From: Limonium bicolor
Taxonomy: Eukaryota; Streptophyta; Magnoliopsida; Caryophyllales; Plumbaginaceae
Assembly (NCBI GenBank): GCA_023374045.1
Contig: JAIOTZ010000021.1
Location: 47,054 to 111,053 of the forward strand
DNA: 64,000 nucleotides
Direction of reading: 5' to 3'
Shown: piece by piece, positions 34,751-48,623 of the stretch
How positions within the stretch are numbered: position 1 is the stretch's first letter
Layout of the letters: each line of letters begins with the position of its first letter
Notes under the pieces: generated by a model
The model's database searches: none
What the model was told of the DNA's origin: nothing
The model's input: only the letters and a program-made list of their open reading frames with translations
Program-made: the position numbers and the translations under genes

Positions 34751-37007
34751 TGAAATACCCTAACCTAGATATGGTGTTTAAATGATAAACTAAGATATAA
34801 GAAGGCTAAATAATGCCTTAGAAACATTAGGAAACAATTTAAACCAAAGAAACACAAGGAAACACCATATGAGCAATTAATTTAAGCAAAAATGTGCTCT
34901 AAGCTTGGAGTAACTTGGGTTAGCACCCAAATATCATTCATAGACCTTAGTAACATCCTAATGGTCATGTTAAATCAATTACCAAAGAAAACCCAGCTCA
35001 AAAACAAGTTAAAACATAAATTGTGCTTTAAGGACCCTTAAAGCACATTTTTGAACAATTATCTTAGAAAGGGGTTTTATGTGGCTAAATGCCAATGATT
35101 ACTCCTTAATCAACTTGTGTACTACTTTGTATCAGATTATAAAGTCTAAATCATGGGAAATCAAAATTTTCACAAATATGTGCACTACTTAGTACCTAGT
35201 TTAGTCCTAAGTCAATTTAGTTTAGCTAGTTGGTGAACAAATACCATAACTAGCCTTATTTAATAAGGGGGACGGTTTTCTAAGGTGATGAGTCACCACA
35301 TGAGCAAGAAATACTGTAAAAGAAGAGGGAAAAGTAGATTGGTTACTATTTACTTTTAAGGAAATAAATATCTCTTTTAACTTACATCTCTCCTCCTTTC
35401 TTCATTTCTTCTACTTCCCACCAATTTCTTCTGCCTTATCTCTCTTCTTCATTCACGCAAGAACAGCCCCCATGCTAGCTCCATCTTGCCTTGCCCATAA
35501 CTTGCTCATTTTAGCTCCAAAATCAAAACCAAGCACATAGTTCTCTTAGTTAGCTCAAGCTCTTACTTTCTATCTTTCCAAATATCCCAAAGCTCCATTT
35601 TGGTGCCAAGGAAAACCACCATTAAAGGAGGAAACAAGCTTGAAGACTACATTAGCTTCTCCATTCTCTTAAGGTATGAAAAAATGTAAGAAAAACTAGT
35701 TTCCATCACCTTTTCTCCCATTACCGAAAATTAACCCTCATGGGGCCTTCCTTTTATGCCCTTTGTTCTAGCTTGTACCTTATTCTCAAGGACTTGAGGA
35801 GGTCCTTCTTGATTCAATATCCAAGCCGAATTAAGACTTCAAAGGTAAACACCATATTAAATACCTTAAAACACATTTTATAACCTGGAAATGATTTTCC
35901 TTAAGGTTAGTGTATTGTTTAGCAGTCATGAGAGTCATTGTATATTGATTAGAACATTGGCAAGGAAAATTTAACTGGTGACCGAGAATCAAACAAGGGA
36001 AACCTAAGGAGAAAAGTGTGTGGAGATTGTAAAAGAATAAGGTAAATGTCTTACCCTAAGGTGTTTTATTGTTTAAAGGAATGGGATTTAAATACATGAT
36101 AAGTTTAGCTTAGGAACTATATTAGGAAGGGATTATAAAACCTAGGAGAATCAATGATTATATTTGAGAACTTATGATGTAGTGTGTATTTGCAGGTGAA
36201 AGGCTAACATATGTGGAAATTCAATGGTTAAGCTTTATGTCATTTAAGGGCCTAAGTGCCAAGCAATTTAGTTATGCACTATATTGGGATGTAGTAGTTT
36301 TGGTGTAAATTGAGTGTTAAGAATGTGTGGAAAGAATTTGGGAATTCAGAGTTGTTAAGTGGTAAAAATCAAGTGTTTTGATGTAGAAATATACTGAAGA
36401 AGCCATGTCAAAATTGGTGAGAAAACAAGGAGTTTAAGGTGTATAAATGAAGTTTGATGACCTATAAGGTATTAGGAATTATTAAAGCTTAAATTGGTGA
36501 AAGAGAGTGAACTAGAGTGTTCTTGTGTGTTTAAAGGAATTAGAAGTTATCTTGAAGGAATTAGAGTTTAAATGAGTGAGTTTGATACTCTAGGGTTATG
36601 GTGGGAGTGTGATTAAGTCTTGTGCAAGTTTGGTAAACAAAGGAAGAATAATGCCTTGTGATAATCTAAGTGTAAGCTTGAGGAAAAATAGAAGGAGTTT
36701 ATGTAATGGAGGTGTTGTGAAGCAATAATGCTTAAGAGTGGTGGTAATGTTTGTGAGATGACATTTTGGATAGTTTGAGTTGTAGGTATGATATCCCACT
36801 TAGAAAACCTAAGGAAAAATATTACATGTGTTAAGAGATTATGTGAGAAATTGGGTAACAAGTTTAGATGAGGAATTAGGCAAGTTTGAGATGTTGTTTT
36901 GGTATTAGAATATTCCTAAGATCATGTATGAACTTTGGGTAAAGCATGGATGAAGAGAGCAAGTGCAACCACACTTAGAAAAATGCAAATGGTGAAAATC
37001 TGTAGCT

Positions 37008-37262
37008 GGTCCGGGACCTAGGTCCAGAGTAATGTCCCGGATCATGCCTAAAATAGAGCCGAGAATTCATTCAGCACCCTGGTCCGGGACTTAAGCCTTG
37101 TATGAAGTCCCGGACAACCCCATAATTAGCACCCGAGAGTTTCAGCCTAGATTGGTCTGGGACTTGAGTCCCATACAAAGTCTCGGACCACAACATAAAA
37201 TCAGCCGAGACTTAAACCAAGTATTGGTCCGGGACATAAGGCAAGGACCAAGTCTCGGACCA
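37008..37262 (+). repeat. Four-unit GGTCCGGGAC hairpin array in E5 LTR
   Basis: Units start at 37008, 37081, 37154 and 37226 (spacing 73, 73, 72). Each has GGTCCGGGAC or a variant, then 15-20 bases, then GTCCCGGAC or GTCTCGGACC. Spacers share a CCGAGA core. The array lies just before the ATGATGGGGATTGTTAGG stretch that also follows the E2 array. Confidence 0.9.
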
Positions 37263-38409
37263 CCCTAAAATGATGTTTAAGCTTAGAAAATGTTAGGAAA
37301 TGATGGGGATTGTTAGGTATTGATGTTATAAAGTCATTTAGGACATGTGTTGGTGGGTGTAATGGCTACTAAGTGGGTGAACAAATGTGAGAGATAACGA
37401 GGAATGATGCACTTAAAAGTTTAAGTTAAACCATAGGACTAAGTGAATAAAAATGGGTAAGTATTGGTGTCTAAGGAAGTCAAGTAAGTTGTGTTGAGTT
37501 GAGCTAATTAATAAACTAAAACTGAATGAATGTTTTAGGACTTGTGAATTGGGACTTGGAAGGAGATTAATCAAACAATCGCCGACGGTGAATGGTACAG
37601 TTTTCTTGTAACCTGCTTGCTAACGAGGTGTCCCTCGGCTTGTGTGCTATTTGTTTATGTGTTCCGACTAAATACGATAAAGCATGTAACTAGTTTATTA
37701 TATGTTGTTGTGTGTTGTAAATACAACTAACACACTTGGCTTGAGTAACTTGCTAACTATGTTTAGTAAACAATTGGATGAGATAAAATACTCTGTTAGG
37801 ACTGGTTGGTTAATACACGGTAAGGGTTGAACTAACAAGACTTGACTTGTAACTCTTGCTAACCTTAACTTGGGGGGATTGAGGAATCCGAATGGTACCG
37901 GCACAAGTGTATTAGGGGAGGTCGGTATCTGAATCAGGTCTGGCTTCCAAATTAGACTTGCCTTCGGACTCGTCGCCTAGAGTCCGCAAAACGACTCGAT
38001 CCACCCCCGGACTACTGTTTGAGGTGGGAGGCACATTAAGGATGGCGTGGGGGGATCTAGCCTAGATCCCCAACAAACTAAGAGATGTTGCTTATTGTCG
38101 GTAAGTGTACTGTTACCGGCTAGGGTTACCCAAACCCTACAAAAATAAGCAACGAATTAAGGGCTAACAAGCTCTAATAAGAGAACGGCTGGCATACATG
38201 AGTGTAAGAGGAATGTGGACCTAAGGGGTTAAAATCTAACCCACTTATTTAGGAATGCTTCTAAGTCATTCATTGTCTTGAACTGTTATTGTTCGTTGTG
38301 GTTGATGTTATTGCACCCCCTATTTATGTTGTGTACATAATCAATCTCCATGCTATCGACAATTAGTCGTCGTAGTCCCGTTAGCTTGGGGGCTATAAGA
38401 GAATCGTAC

Positions 38410-38455
38410 CAGCAAATTTGCTGACCCCTCGGGGGCTGTTGTTTATATTTTTCAG
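38410..38455 (+). promoter_or_regulatory. E5 LTR paired hairpins and splice-acceptor-like site
   Basis: CAGCAAATTTGCTG (perfect palindrome, 38410-38423), then CCCC-TC-GGGG (38425-38434), then a T-rich tract ending TTTTTCAG/GTAA (CAG at 38453-38455). Confidence 0.5.
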
Positions 38456-38785
38456 GTAAACGTCCCATTAAGACTCACTCTGAGAGTAGGGGCGGTTAGA
38501 CTTAGGTCAGGTTTTTATTTTGAGTACGGGTTGCATCTGTGCACCCGTCTGTTGATATTAAGACCTATGGAACATATGTTGTTGCTTGAGATACTATAAA
38601 CTCGGTTGGTAGATGTATTGGTTAGTATGTATATTTTGGATTAGCGGTTGTAAATGTTTAAGGTTTTGTATATTTTGTTGTTTAGACCGTAGCAAGGTCC
38701 TGGTGTTGGTTTAATTCCGCTGCGACGTTATAGTTATGTTGTTGAGTTTGCGATAACCATGATTGGCTTAGGACGGGGTGTTACA

Positions 38786-38790
38786 CATAC
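38786..38790. repeat. Right target-site duplication of E5 (CATAC)
   Basis: Perfect match to 26690-26694. Confidence 0.9.
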
Positions 38791-39202
38791 AACACACAAA
38801 TCAGAGTAACTCGGTTAGCATACGGGGCATGAAAATCATACCTTTCACCGGGGTTAGCTTTACCGTGTGTTCCCTTGTTCCTTGGCTCACACTTGTTCCA
38901 CTGATAATGTTTCAAACATTGTTATTAATACTTTGTTAATACAGTACTTGAATAGTTACTACTCTCTCTCGTGCCCCATTGTCCCGTTATACTTAGTTTT
39001 ACTTATGTCAAATTATGTTCTTACTTCTCACTCACATCCTACACTTGTTTACACTTCTTAGGACCTTTACATACCACCAAACAAGGCCTTAACAACTTCT
39101 AAAACCATTACCATTCAATCCCTCATTATTTAAACCCTAAAAACCACTTTCGGCAACATTTTGGGGGTGGTCCAGGACTTGGTCCGGACCCAAGGTCACG
39201 GA
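38791..39202 (-). mobile_element. E4 5' LTR, second part
   Basis: Continues the E4 LTR after E5. It ends with a GC-rich inverted-repeat stretch (GGTCCAGGACTTGGTCCGG, 39171-39189), which looks like the first unit of an E4 version of the hairpin array. E7 interrupts it at 39203. Confidence 0.6.
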
Positions 39203-42200
39203 TGTAACACCCCATCCAACATTAACATACTTACAACAAACTGCAGCGGAAGAACATCCTCATCACATTACTTAACTTGTTGTGTTCACGCCGTTAGCCA
39301 CCCACGTGGCTAACAAGGCTAATACATACACAATGTACCGGTACCGGTGATGGGCTAAATTCCCGAGCAACTATACATCAGTATCCCTTTCCATTAACAA
39401 TAACAACAACATACACCTTAACAACTATACCGAGTATTATAAACTGATGCCGACAACAATTTCGGTCTTACTACAACTACTACTACACCTACTGTATACA
39501 TACACTTAATTGTTTACCCATGTACAATGACTACCCGTCCTACTCTCGAACGGCTTCCAGCACTTCGTACCTGAAATAGGAAAAGAAGAGAAAGGGGTGG
39601 CCCCAAGGGGCTCAGCACCTTTGCTGGTATGGTAATCCCGCAGCCCACATGCTACCGGGCCACGCACAACTAATTGTCGTCTTAGCATGCAGTTGATTAT
39701 ATTTAAATCATACATGTAACAACAAACACACAACATTAAACATTCGCCTCAATGGGCTCAACAATCGGATGATACATCCTACTTAATAAATCACCCATGG
39801 TATTCATCATCCCTAGAGTGTTTCTCTCCTCCAACGGAGCTACTTCCTTAATAGACGACACATACCCTTAAATCGGGTTATCCTTAAATGCCTCTTATCA
39901 CAAACTGGAATCATTTCCATGATCCACACACTTCACATTTACAACATTAACATACACTACGTAACAACACTTAACAACACTTTGCACGTTTCCATGTGCA
40001 CAACATAACACCGCAATAAGTATTGCATCACAACAAACACATAATACAACGGGAATGGTTCTCTTAGGAACCGACCCAAACATCACCAACATACTGGTGA
40101 GCCTAGAGATTGTTGCCAGTCTCATGATAAGCTCGTTACATAACTCGTTACCGTCTCGTTAAATGAACGGTTAACTTAACACAAGGTGTCTCGGATATAG
40201 TGATCCAAGCACACCGAAACAAACAAACTAATAGTATGCCCCTGTGGCCCGACGTGAGTCAGTAATAGCCTTGGTTAAGCTAAAGGGAAGGTTGGGAACC
40301 AAATTGGAAAACAACCATAACATACAGAGAGGATCGAACCTGATATGACAACGACCCCCATACTCACACGCGTGGCGGAACAGACCGGACTCCTCATTCC
40401 CCCCGTTAGCACTTATTAGAAGTTCATCTTGAACTTTATTAAACAATCACAAACATTGAGTTAAGTCTAGTCAGACATACACAAGGGAAAAGAGAGTCAT
40501 ACCTTCACATACAAACACCACGCACAAACATTACATATCCAACTCACGCATAGCCGTGGTTAGAACGTTCCTTAGGTCGGAAACGTTATTACCGGATACC
40601 GTTCTCTTACGTTTACCTAATAGTGGTTAACTAGCCCTTCAAGCGCATTAGAGGTTACCGGTATCGGCACGTAAACATACAATAACAATAATGACTGTAA
40701 ACTCGTTTCATGGTTTATATCATAACGTGGCAAACATACAGAAAAACACATTGGCATACAAGCCGGTGTAATCCGTTAGGACACAGGTTGCAAGAAAACC
40801 ATACCTGTCACCGGAGTCCACTTAATCACGTCCATTTATGTAACTCGAGCAATTCTCGAACAACTGTTAACATCACATGTGTTTTCATTAACATTGGGGT
40901 AATATGTTTGTTTAAAGTCTAACGCTTATAACTTTCCCCCGTTAACTTGATTAAATAACTTAACATTTTAACTTGTTTTACTCTCACATTTTAATACAAC
41001 TTTTTACCCACTCAAGTGTCATTTAAACTCCCCTAACATGTCCTTAACATCCTTATAACATCATTACCTACCAATCCCCATCATCACATATCATTTCATA
41101 ACCTTAAAACATGTTTTTGGTCCGACCGACCCACCGACCGACCCACATCTGGGTCGGTCCATTACAGGACCCTTTTACTTCCTTACAGACATGCCCGTCC
41201 GACCCACGTCCGACCCACCATTCTGGGTCGGTCCATGTGCGAACATTTTCCCAACATTTTTACAAGGCTCGACCGACCGACCCATGTCCGACCCACCCCT
41301 TTTGGGTCGGACCGTCACCGAACCTTTTCCTAACATTTTACAGAGGCTCGACCGACCCACAAACTGGGTCGGCCCCTGGGTCGGTCGCCTACTAACTTAC
41401 CTAAACTTGCCAATCTTCACCAAACTTCTCCTAAGGCCTCTTAATGCTTCCTAGCACATTTGGTAACCTTACATCCACATACAACATCCATGAAACTCAT
41501 TTTCTAATTCCTTAAAACATTTACTTATTTCCTTGTAAAATTCCTAACACTTACAATGTTTTCTCCTTATGATTTCTAGGTGGCCTTTCACCTATAATGA
41601 CCAAAATACCAAGGTGTATCCTCTACACCTTATCATCATCTCTCAAACTTCTTTTCTTACTAACTAAATCTCCTTTTTCACATCATACCTAAACATCACT
41701 TATTCCTTGAACACCAACATTACCTAAACCTTTAACAACTCCTCCAAGACTTTAATACATTCACAAAACACCCATAGAACTCCTAGAACTTCCAAGACAA
41801 CACCTAAATCCTTGCATCACTCTAAATCACCATAACACATGTTTTCTTCTCAAGTAACATTCAATCACCTTTAACACTTCCTAGTTCACCAAAACTTCCT
41901 TAAAACACTTAGAACTTCTTACACATTTCCCAAATTTGGCCATAGCTTCTCTAGCATATACTCACATCCAACCACTTAGGTTTTTACCTTATTTCACTCA
42001 AAACACCTAAAATCCATCAAACACTTTTTATACACAAACTTCACACATTAAGCACTACATCACAATATAGTGCATAACTCAAATTGCTTGGCACTTAGGC
42101 CCTTAAATAACATGGCTCTTAGGCCCTTAAATTGCATAACCTTAAACACTGAATTTCCCACATAAATAATGCCTTTGACCTGCAAATACATACACCAAAC

Positions 42201-43795
42201 ATATGTTCTTTTACTAGTCTCCTTGAGAACACTTTGCTAGGTCACTCACCATTGGCTCCTTAGGTATTTTATCAAGCAAATCAAGCTCATGTTCCTAAGG
42301 CATTTAAACTACATTGAGATAGTTTGTTTACCTCTTTTTCCTCACAAATTCTTTCTTGGTTCCTTGTAAACCGGTGGGGTGTTTTGGTTGTTTGTCAACT
42401 TCTAAACATTATACAAACAACATAATGAGTATTCAAGCATTATGCTTCATCTCATTGTAAACCCTAGTTACACATATTGTTTTAACACATTAAGGTAATT
42501 GTTTTACCTTGGAATTGGAAGAGAACTTGAACAAGTATCAAGAGAGGACTCCTCCTAGTCCTTGGAAGATTCAAATGAAGCTAGAACAAGGCAATATAAG
42601 AGCTCCATTAATGGTGAATTTTCGGACAACAACAAAACATGGAGGAAACATGGATTTCTTGAGTTTCCTTACCTTGAAGCAAAGGAGAACAAGAATATGT
42701 GAAAAGATGAGCTCAAGCTCCTCCCATGGTGGTTTCTCTTGGCACCGAAATGGAGGTTTTGAATTTTGAAGAGACAAGATTGTAGAGCTTGGCTTAACTA
42801 AGAGAATGGTGGTGTTTGTTTTTGATTTGGTCAAGAGAGCAAGATTTGACAAGAGTTCAAAGCTTGAGTTCTCATGGAGGTAGTGGTATTACCGAGAGAG
42901 AATGAAGAAGAGAGGTTGGTGGGGTGTGTTTGGAACCGTGGGAAATGAAGGAAAGGAAGGGAGAATGAAGATAGAAGTTACTTTTGAAGATATTTGTAAG
43001 TTAAAGCAAATAGTACTTTACTTTAAAGCTTAAGTTACTTATTTGATTTCTTTTCATGTTGGTGACTCACACCCATGAAAAACCGGCCCCCATATGCCTA
43101 GGAGGGTATATGGTCTTGTTGACCAATTTAAATAAACTTATAACATTATATGTTACAAACTTAGCTTATAAAAAATAACTATTTCACAACTAGGCACATA
43201 GACGTAAATTTTTTGATTTCCCACTTTGCTAATATGGCCACTCAAATGTGATACTATATAGTACACATGTTAATTAAAGAGTAATGATGGACATTTAGCC
43301 ATTCAAAACTCATTTACAAGACAATTTTTCAAAAACGTGCTTTAAGACTTCTTAAAGCACATTTTGCGTTTTAACTTGTTTTCAAGCTTGGTTTTCTTTG
43401 GTAATTGATTTAATATGTTCATTAACATATTTATAAGGTATAGGTATGACCATTAGGTCTTATACACATTCATCCCAAGCTTAGAGCACATTTTTGCTCT
43501 TATTGACTTTAAGGTATTACCTTGTGTTTTGTTTGGTTTCATTGTCTACCAAAGTTTCCTAAGGACTTATTTAGCCTTATTAAATCATAATTGAATGTTA
43601 TCAAGTCTTGGTAGGCTCTTTGGGTCCTAACCAAGTTCACTCATAGCTTAGAGCATGTTTTTGCTCAAACTGTGTCTTAGTGCTTTATTGCACTTTACTA
43701 TGTTTAAATTGTTCACTGATGTTTCTAAGGCACTTTTAGCCTTTATATAACATAATTTGATATTTAAACCACATATCAAGGTTTGGGGTATTTCA
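39203..43795 (-). mobile_element. E7 LTR copy 1 (3' LTR, minus strand)
   Basis: From TGTAACACCCCATCC to GGGGTATTTCA, 4593 bp, same family as the E2 LTRs in reverse orientation. Internal-region PPT follows at 43796. The hairpin array is at 41119-41388. It is much closer to the other two E7 LTRs than to E2. Confidence 0.92.
41119..41388 (-). repeat. GGGTCGG hairpin array, E7 LTR copy 1
   Basis: Reverse complement of the four-unit E2 array with the same unit order. Confidence 0.9.
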
Positions 43796-45208
43796 ATCTA
43801 CCCCCCTTAAAAGAACTTCGTCCTCGAAGTTCACACTTTCCACACATCATTAGATTAGAACACAGTAATCACCTGGAAATAAACTTCCTTAACCAAACAC
43901 ACTTTACATCACAACCTCGGACTTGATGGTCCGGGCAACACATTCACATCCACACATAACATAACATATCCAAATGATAACCTCGGACTCTATGGTCCGG
44001 GTATCTTAACAACACTTACACATACATAACAACCCCTTGGACTTACGGTCTCGGGTAACATCACAACATTTGGACACACAGGTCCCCATAACATAACAGT
44101 CTTTAGACACGTAGGTCTATTTAACACCACACATTTAAACTCATAGGCCTTGATAGTATACACTTTAGGAAATCCAAGTCAAAACAACATTCATTACACA
44201 TACATACACACAACATGTCAGAGCATGTATAGCAATCAAAAATATCCTTGATACATACTGTGATCCCGCAGAACCCGGTCGCGATGGACACCTTCCGTCC
44301 CCGTGCCCTTGGGAGTTTAAAACAATCACTTAAATTTAAAATTTCTTTGTGAGGTTAAGTAGAGAAACTTTAATTATGTAAAGTACCCATCAACGCTTTA
44401 TAAATGACAATTTAAAATCCTTTTGAAAACCACACAACTCCAAGTCCAACTTAAGCTCTTTGCTTTTATTAGCGTGGTTATTCGTGACCACTTATAGGGA
44501 GTTTCAAGAGTCATCCAACCCTGATGTGATCAGCATCAGTGTTGAACTATCCTTCCACTCCAATTTGTGTTCGGCTTCCCTTGATCACATGCAAATCAAG
44601 TTCCACCTCCCACTTCATTTTCAAGCATCAATTAAATCACTCATTTCCAATTTTCTATCTTTCGAATCATTCTAGTCATGATCACAACATCTCCAAAGGA
44701 TAGAACTCCGTCTATCAGTTACCCCCATTCACTTTAATCACATTGCCTAGGGAATCTTATTTCACTAGGTTCTATGTCGGTATCATGCCCTTTCATGCAT
44801 CCCTAACAAGTATACATATATATATATACATATATTTTATCAAAATACACACACCTGATTTTACATTTATACACTGTCGGGGCTCTTATTCCCCGGGAGT
44901 TTACTCCCCACACTTGTACAATCACACACAATTGTTAACAAACACACACACTTATCACAATGGTATTCGCATCCTCTGTGCGCAATTACCACAATTAAAC
45001 CATGAATGAATGTGTATGTTTACGTAACACACACACCAATCATCAAAAAAACAATAATTTTGTGCTATGCACAATACGAGTCACATACACTACGTACACT
45101 TGTACGGTAATATACACCAAGTGGTTTTGCGCTCTACCCCCTTAAAAGGGATTACGCCCACGTAATCAATCACTAAACATTGCTTAAATGCTCTGCCGTC
45201 GTGAAGTG

Positions 45209-45262
45209 TTTTAACTTCCACGCGGTCTATTAGACAATGGATTCTGATTAGAGGATCTTAAC
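45209..45262 (-). pseudogene. Pol C-terminus fossil, E7 internal region 1
   Basis: Same 18 codons and same three stops as 13639-13692 in E2, with one base difference. Confidence 0.65.
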
Positions 45263-48200
45263 CATATTGGCGGTTTAGTCCCTAAACCAAGAATTCGCAT
45301 TGGAGTTATAACTCATAACCGGTTTCGGTCCTGGCCTGTGAGGCTTTTAGGCGTTAATAATTAGCCATTCATTCATGTTCATTATTTACGTTGTACATTT
45401 GAATCACTGGTTCACTAGTTTCTGCTGCGAAACTTTAATAACTGTAGAGCTTAATTACTCCCTTTTGTTATTGTACATCCCCAATTGTCACCTTCATCTT
45501 GGTAACAATGGTTTCTCAACCGACGCACGGTATCTTTTACCCTGAGCGGATTCGGTGAGTTTCACAATTTTCATAACAATTTACTGTGTATACCACTATG
45601 TATTTCACAATGACCGACTTGTTCCCTTGCGGCTTATTGTCGGTTGAGATTGAGCTACTACCTAGTGTGTAGTGCTCTCTCAGTTATTTCCAATATTTGG
45701 GGTATATTCCATACCGATTTTGGTAGTTAGTGCTACTGTAGTCACTTACGGTTAATCATATTTCCACGTTTGGTTTTGTACAAGTACTTTTTATTGATGG
45801 GCCTTGCATTTCCTATGCATCGGCCTTTATAAACATTATTTGTCCACAATCAACATGTTTCCAATTCCTAGCTATCTCATTCGATCATTATGCGCAAGTG
45901 CAATACCAAAACACTCAGTCATACAGAGTGCAGAGGCGTAAACTCTTGACAGTAAATCCCTTATGCGATCGCCATGGAATTCACACTGAGTTCCTCATCA
46001 CACAGTACCAACCACTGGCTTATTGCCCAGTCTGTTTAACATCACTCATCTTGCATCTCCACTGAGTTTAACTCATAACTGATCTTATCTTTTACGTTTT
46101 CGTTTAACAACATTTATACAACGGTCGCTTGGTGCGCACTGTGCTCTTACTTATTGTATATCATCCGCTTATGTCGTATCTGCTGTCACCTCAACTTCCA
46201 CACATAAATTTACATTACTCATATTATGGTTCATCCCTCATTTGGATGACCACTGAATGCTCCTTGAGCATCGATCATTCAAGTCACAAACCGGCGTTAT
46301 TCAGCCAGGTGCTTCACTTTATACACATACTACTAAGCTAACTGCTCTTTTTTTTTCAGTAATAACGTCGTCCATCCTTAACATATTTCTTGAACTTGAT
46401 TCACATAACTACTGCTCCTGCGGTTTCAGGATATCGAGAGGTATCCCCACTCTTAATGCAGTGGTTCGTTTACCACTCTATTCACTTATACAACATGAAC
46501 TTCTACCATCAATCGAATTTATAAAACATATCTTACTTATGGCTTATTAGCCTTGTTTGCCTTGAGCTGGGCTCATTGTAGGCTGTCCACACATATGTAC
46601 TTCTCTGTACTACATTACATGGTTTAGATATTATACTGAGCTCCATGACAAGGTCGTTGCATCACGTTTCTTTTCATGGGATGCCCCTTAGGTTTGTCAG
46701 TCCGTCTCCTGACAATTTATGTCTAAACTGGGTGTTAGTTTCAACCCTTATGTTTCTGTCACGTTATTTCGTGCAACAATTGCTGATGCAAACACCCTTT
46801 AAGGGTTTCTCCTGGGTGTTGCTAAGTTATGCCATTACATTTGGCTCACACTTATTGGTACATTCCATTGGCTACGCCTTTCGCGTTTTTTACTGGTTAT
46901 TATCTTCTTCTGTGAAGATTAACATTTACTGGTAGTGTAGGTACTTATTCTGGGAATTTATCCGTTCATTGCACATTAATGTGTCCACATTAGGCATCTG
47001 CTTGCCATGTACAGGCTGGGTCACCGTTCCAGCTATAATGTTTATCCCTAAGGATCCTTAAGACATATGTGATGTCTTTATATAACAGTCAGTGCACATC
47101 GCACTTCCTAACTCTTAAACATTTCCTTGAAAGGAGTTCATTAATCCTTTTAGTCTTGCTAACTTAACTGAATTCCTTAACTTCGACTATTCCTTGTAAT
47201 CCTTAGCTCTCGTTTGATTTATACTGCTGACCGTAGACGGAGTCGACTACTTCCCGTGTTTCGGACTCTACTCGTATACATATATGGGGTATCTTTTTGA
47301 TACATTGCTACTTACCCAACTAACCCATAAGTAGGTCTGTCAGGCCCACATGCTCCTATCGGAGTGCGGTCGTCCCACAACACAGTTGGTACACTTGTAG
47401 TGTCCGTCACACGCCTAGGTGAAGTATTCTGTTGTCAACTCCCTTATATTGTCCCGTGACAATATTCATTCCTGCTTCCCGAACTTAATCGAGGGAAAGT
47501 TTATCCATTGCTGTATCTTATCAACTGCTCTTGGTTTTACTGATTTGGTTTTAAAGAAGGTTGGAAAGAAGTGTTGGTTTGAAAGAAAATCTGGTTTGAA
47601 AAGAAAAGGGTTTGTGAAAATCTGGGTTGAAAGAAAAATTTTCATGGTTTCACAACATCTTCTTACCTTAACCAAGTCTAGCTTCTTGCTGACTGGTGTA
47701 CTTACAATCACAGAGGTTAGGCTATTAAGCCCTTCCATGGTCATAGTGGTCTCGTTTAACTTTATGGTACTTTACTAAGTACTTCGTAGTGGTTATAAAT
47801 TTTCCCGAATAGCCCTGTTATAGCAGCACTTGCTATGGCAAGTGCGCCATGCTAACTGGCTATCAGTTTAACACATACCGGTTGTGGTATTGTTTTTACC
47901 CGCACTGTCATCAGTGGCCTTGTTGGCCCTCACTGATCTTACTGTCTTGATAACAACTTGTCTAGGTGAATTCTCACTGTATTCACATAATAATCAACTA
48001 GGGTATTTCCCCTTTCTGGGAGACCCTCTTTTTTTTTGTGTTATTCCCTTATAGCCCGTTCCACGCACTTGTCGTGGTTACTGAGACTTGTCTCTTGTTG
48101 GGCACTACGTTGTAGTCCCTTGACGGTTGGTATACCGTTGGTGTTTATTTATCAACTGTGGTTCCGTAGACACTTGTCTCGGGTGTTATTAATCCATTTC

Positions 48201-48623
48201 TTGCCCGTTGCACGGTAGGTGCGTTGCAAGCTGGTTATTCTCGACTGCTCTGCATGTCGACCCAGGTTGCCGGAAATTCTATTCTCCAATACACAAGATC
48301 CTTCATTCATTGCTATGAAATGCGGTTAACATTATTCAGATGGAGACCGTCTCCGGGATTCCCAGTTTTCGGGATCTACCGTATGACAGGTTCACCGTAC
48401 CCTAAGGGTATTTAATAACAGCCAGATCGGGTATTCCCGAGTAAGAGAGGACTTCCATCTCCCTGGCGTTGTTCCCCCAAGTTATATACAGGGATTGTGG
48501 AGGGTGGGAAGGATATAGTAGGTTTCCAGTAGCCACTGGTAGTTCCTAACTAGCGTATCTCTCACGCTATCACTCAACCCTTAACCCAAAGTACTAAAAT
48601 CCTAACTCGGTACTTCCTAAGCT

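Larger units (their letters stand above)
34751..38785 (+). mobile_element. E5 right LTR (4.0 kb)
   Basis: Runs from TGAAATACCCTAACC to GGGTGTTACA, 4035 bp. Landmarks: U3 hairpin 35023-35046, splice-donor-like AAG/GTATG near 35673, a four-unit GGTCCGGGAC hairpin array 37008-37262, and paired hairpins with CAG/GTA at 38410-38455. The backbone is recognisably related to the E2 LTR at the start, around the array and in the 3' part, but the array stems differ. Confidence 0.9.

Noticed and set aside
47419..47778. 119-codon frame in E7 internal region 1
   Set aside because: Antisense to the element, interrupted in the near-identical second copy, with no recognisable domain.
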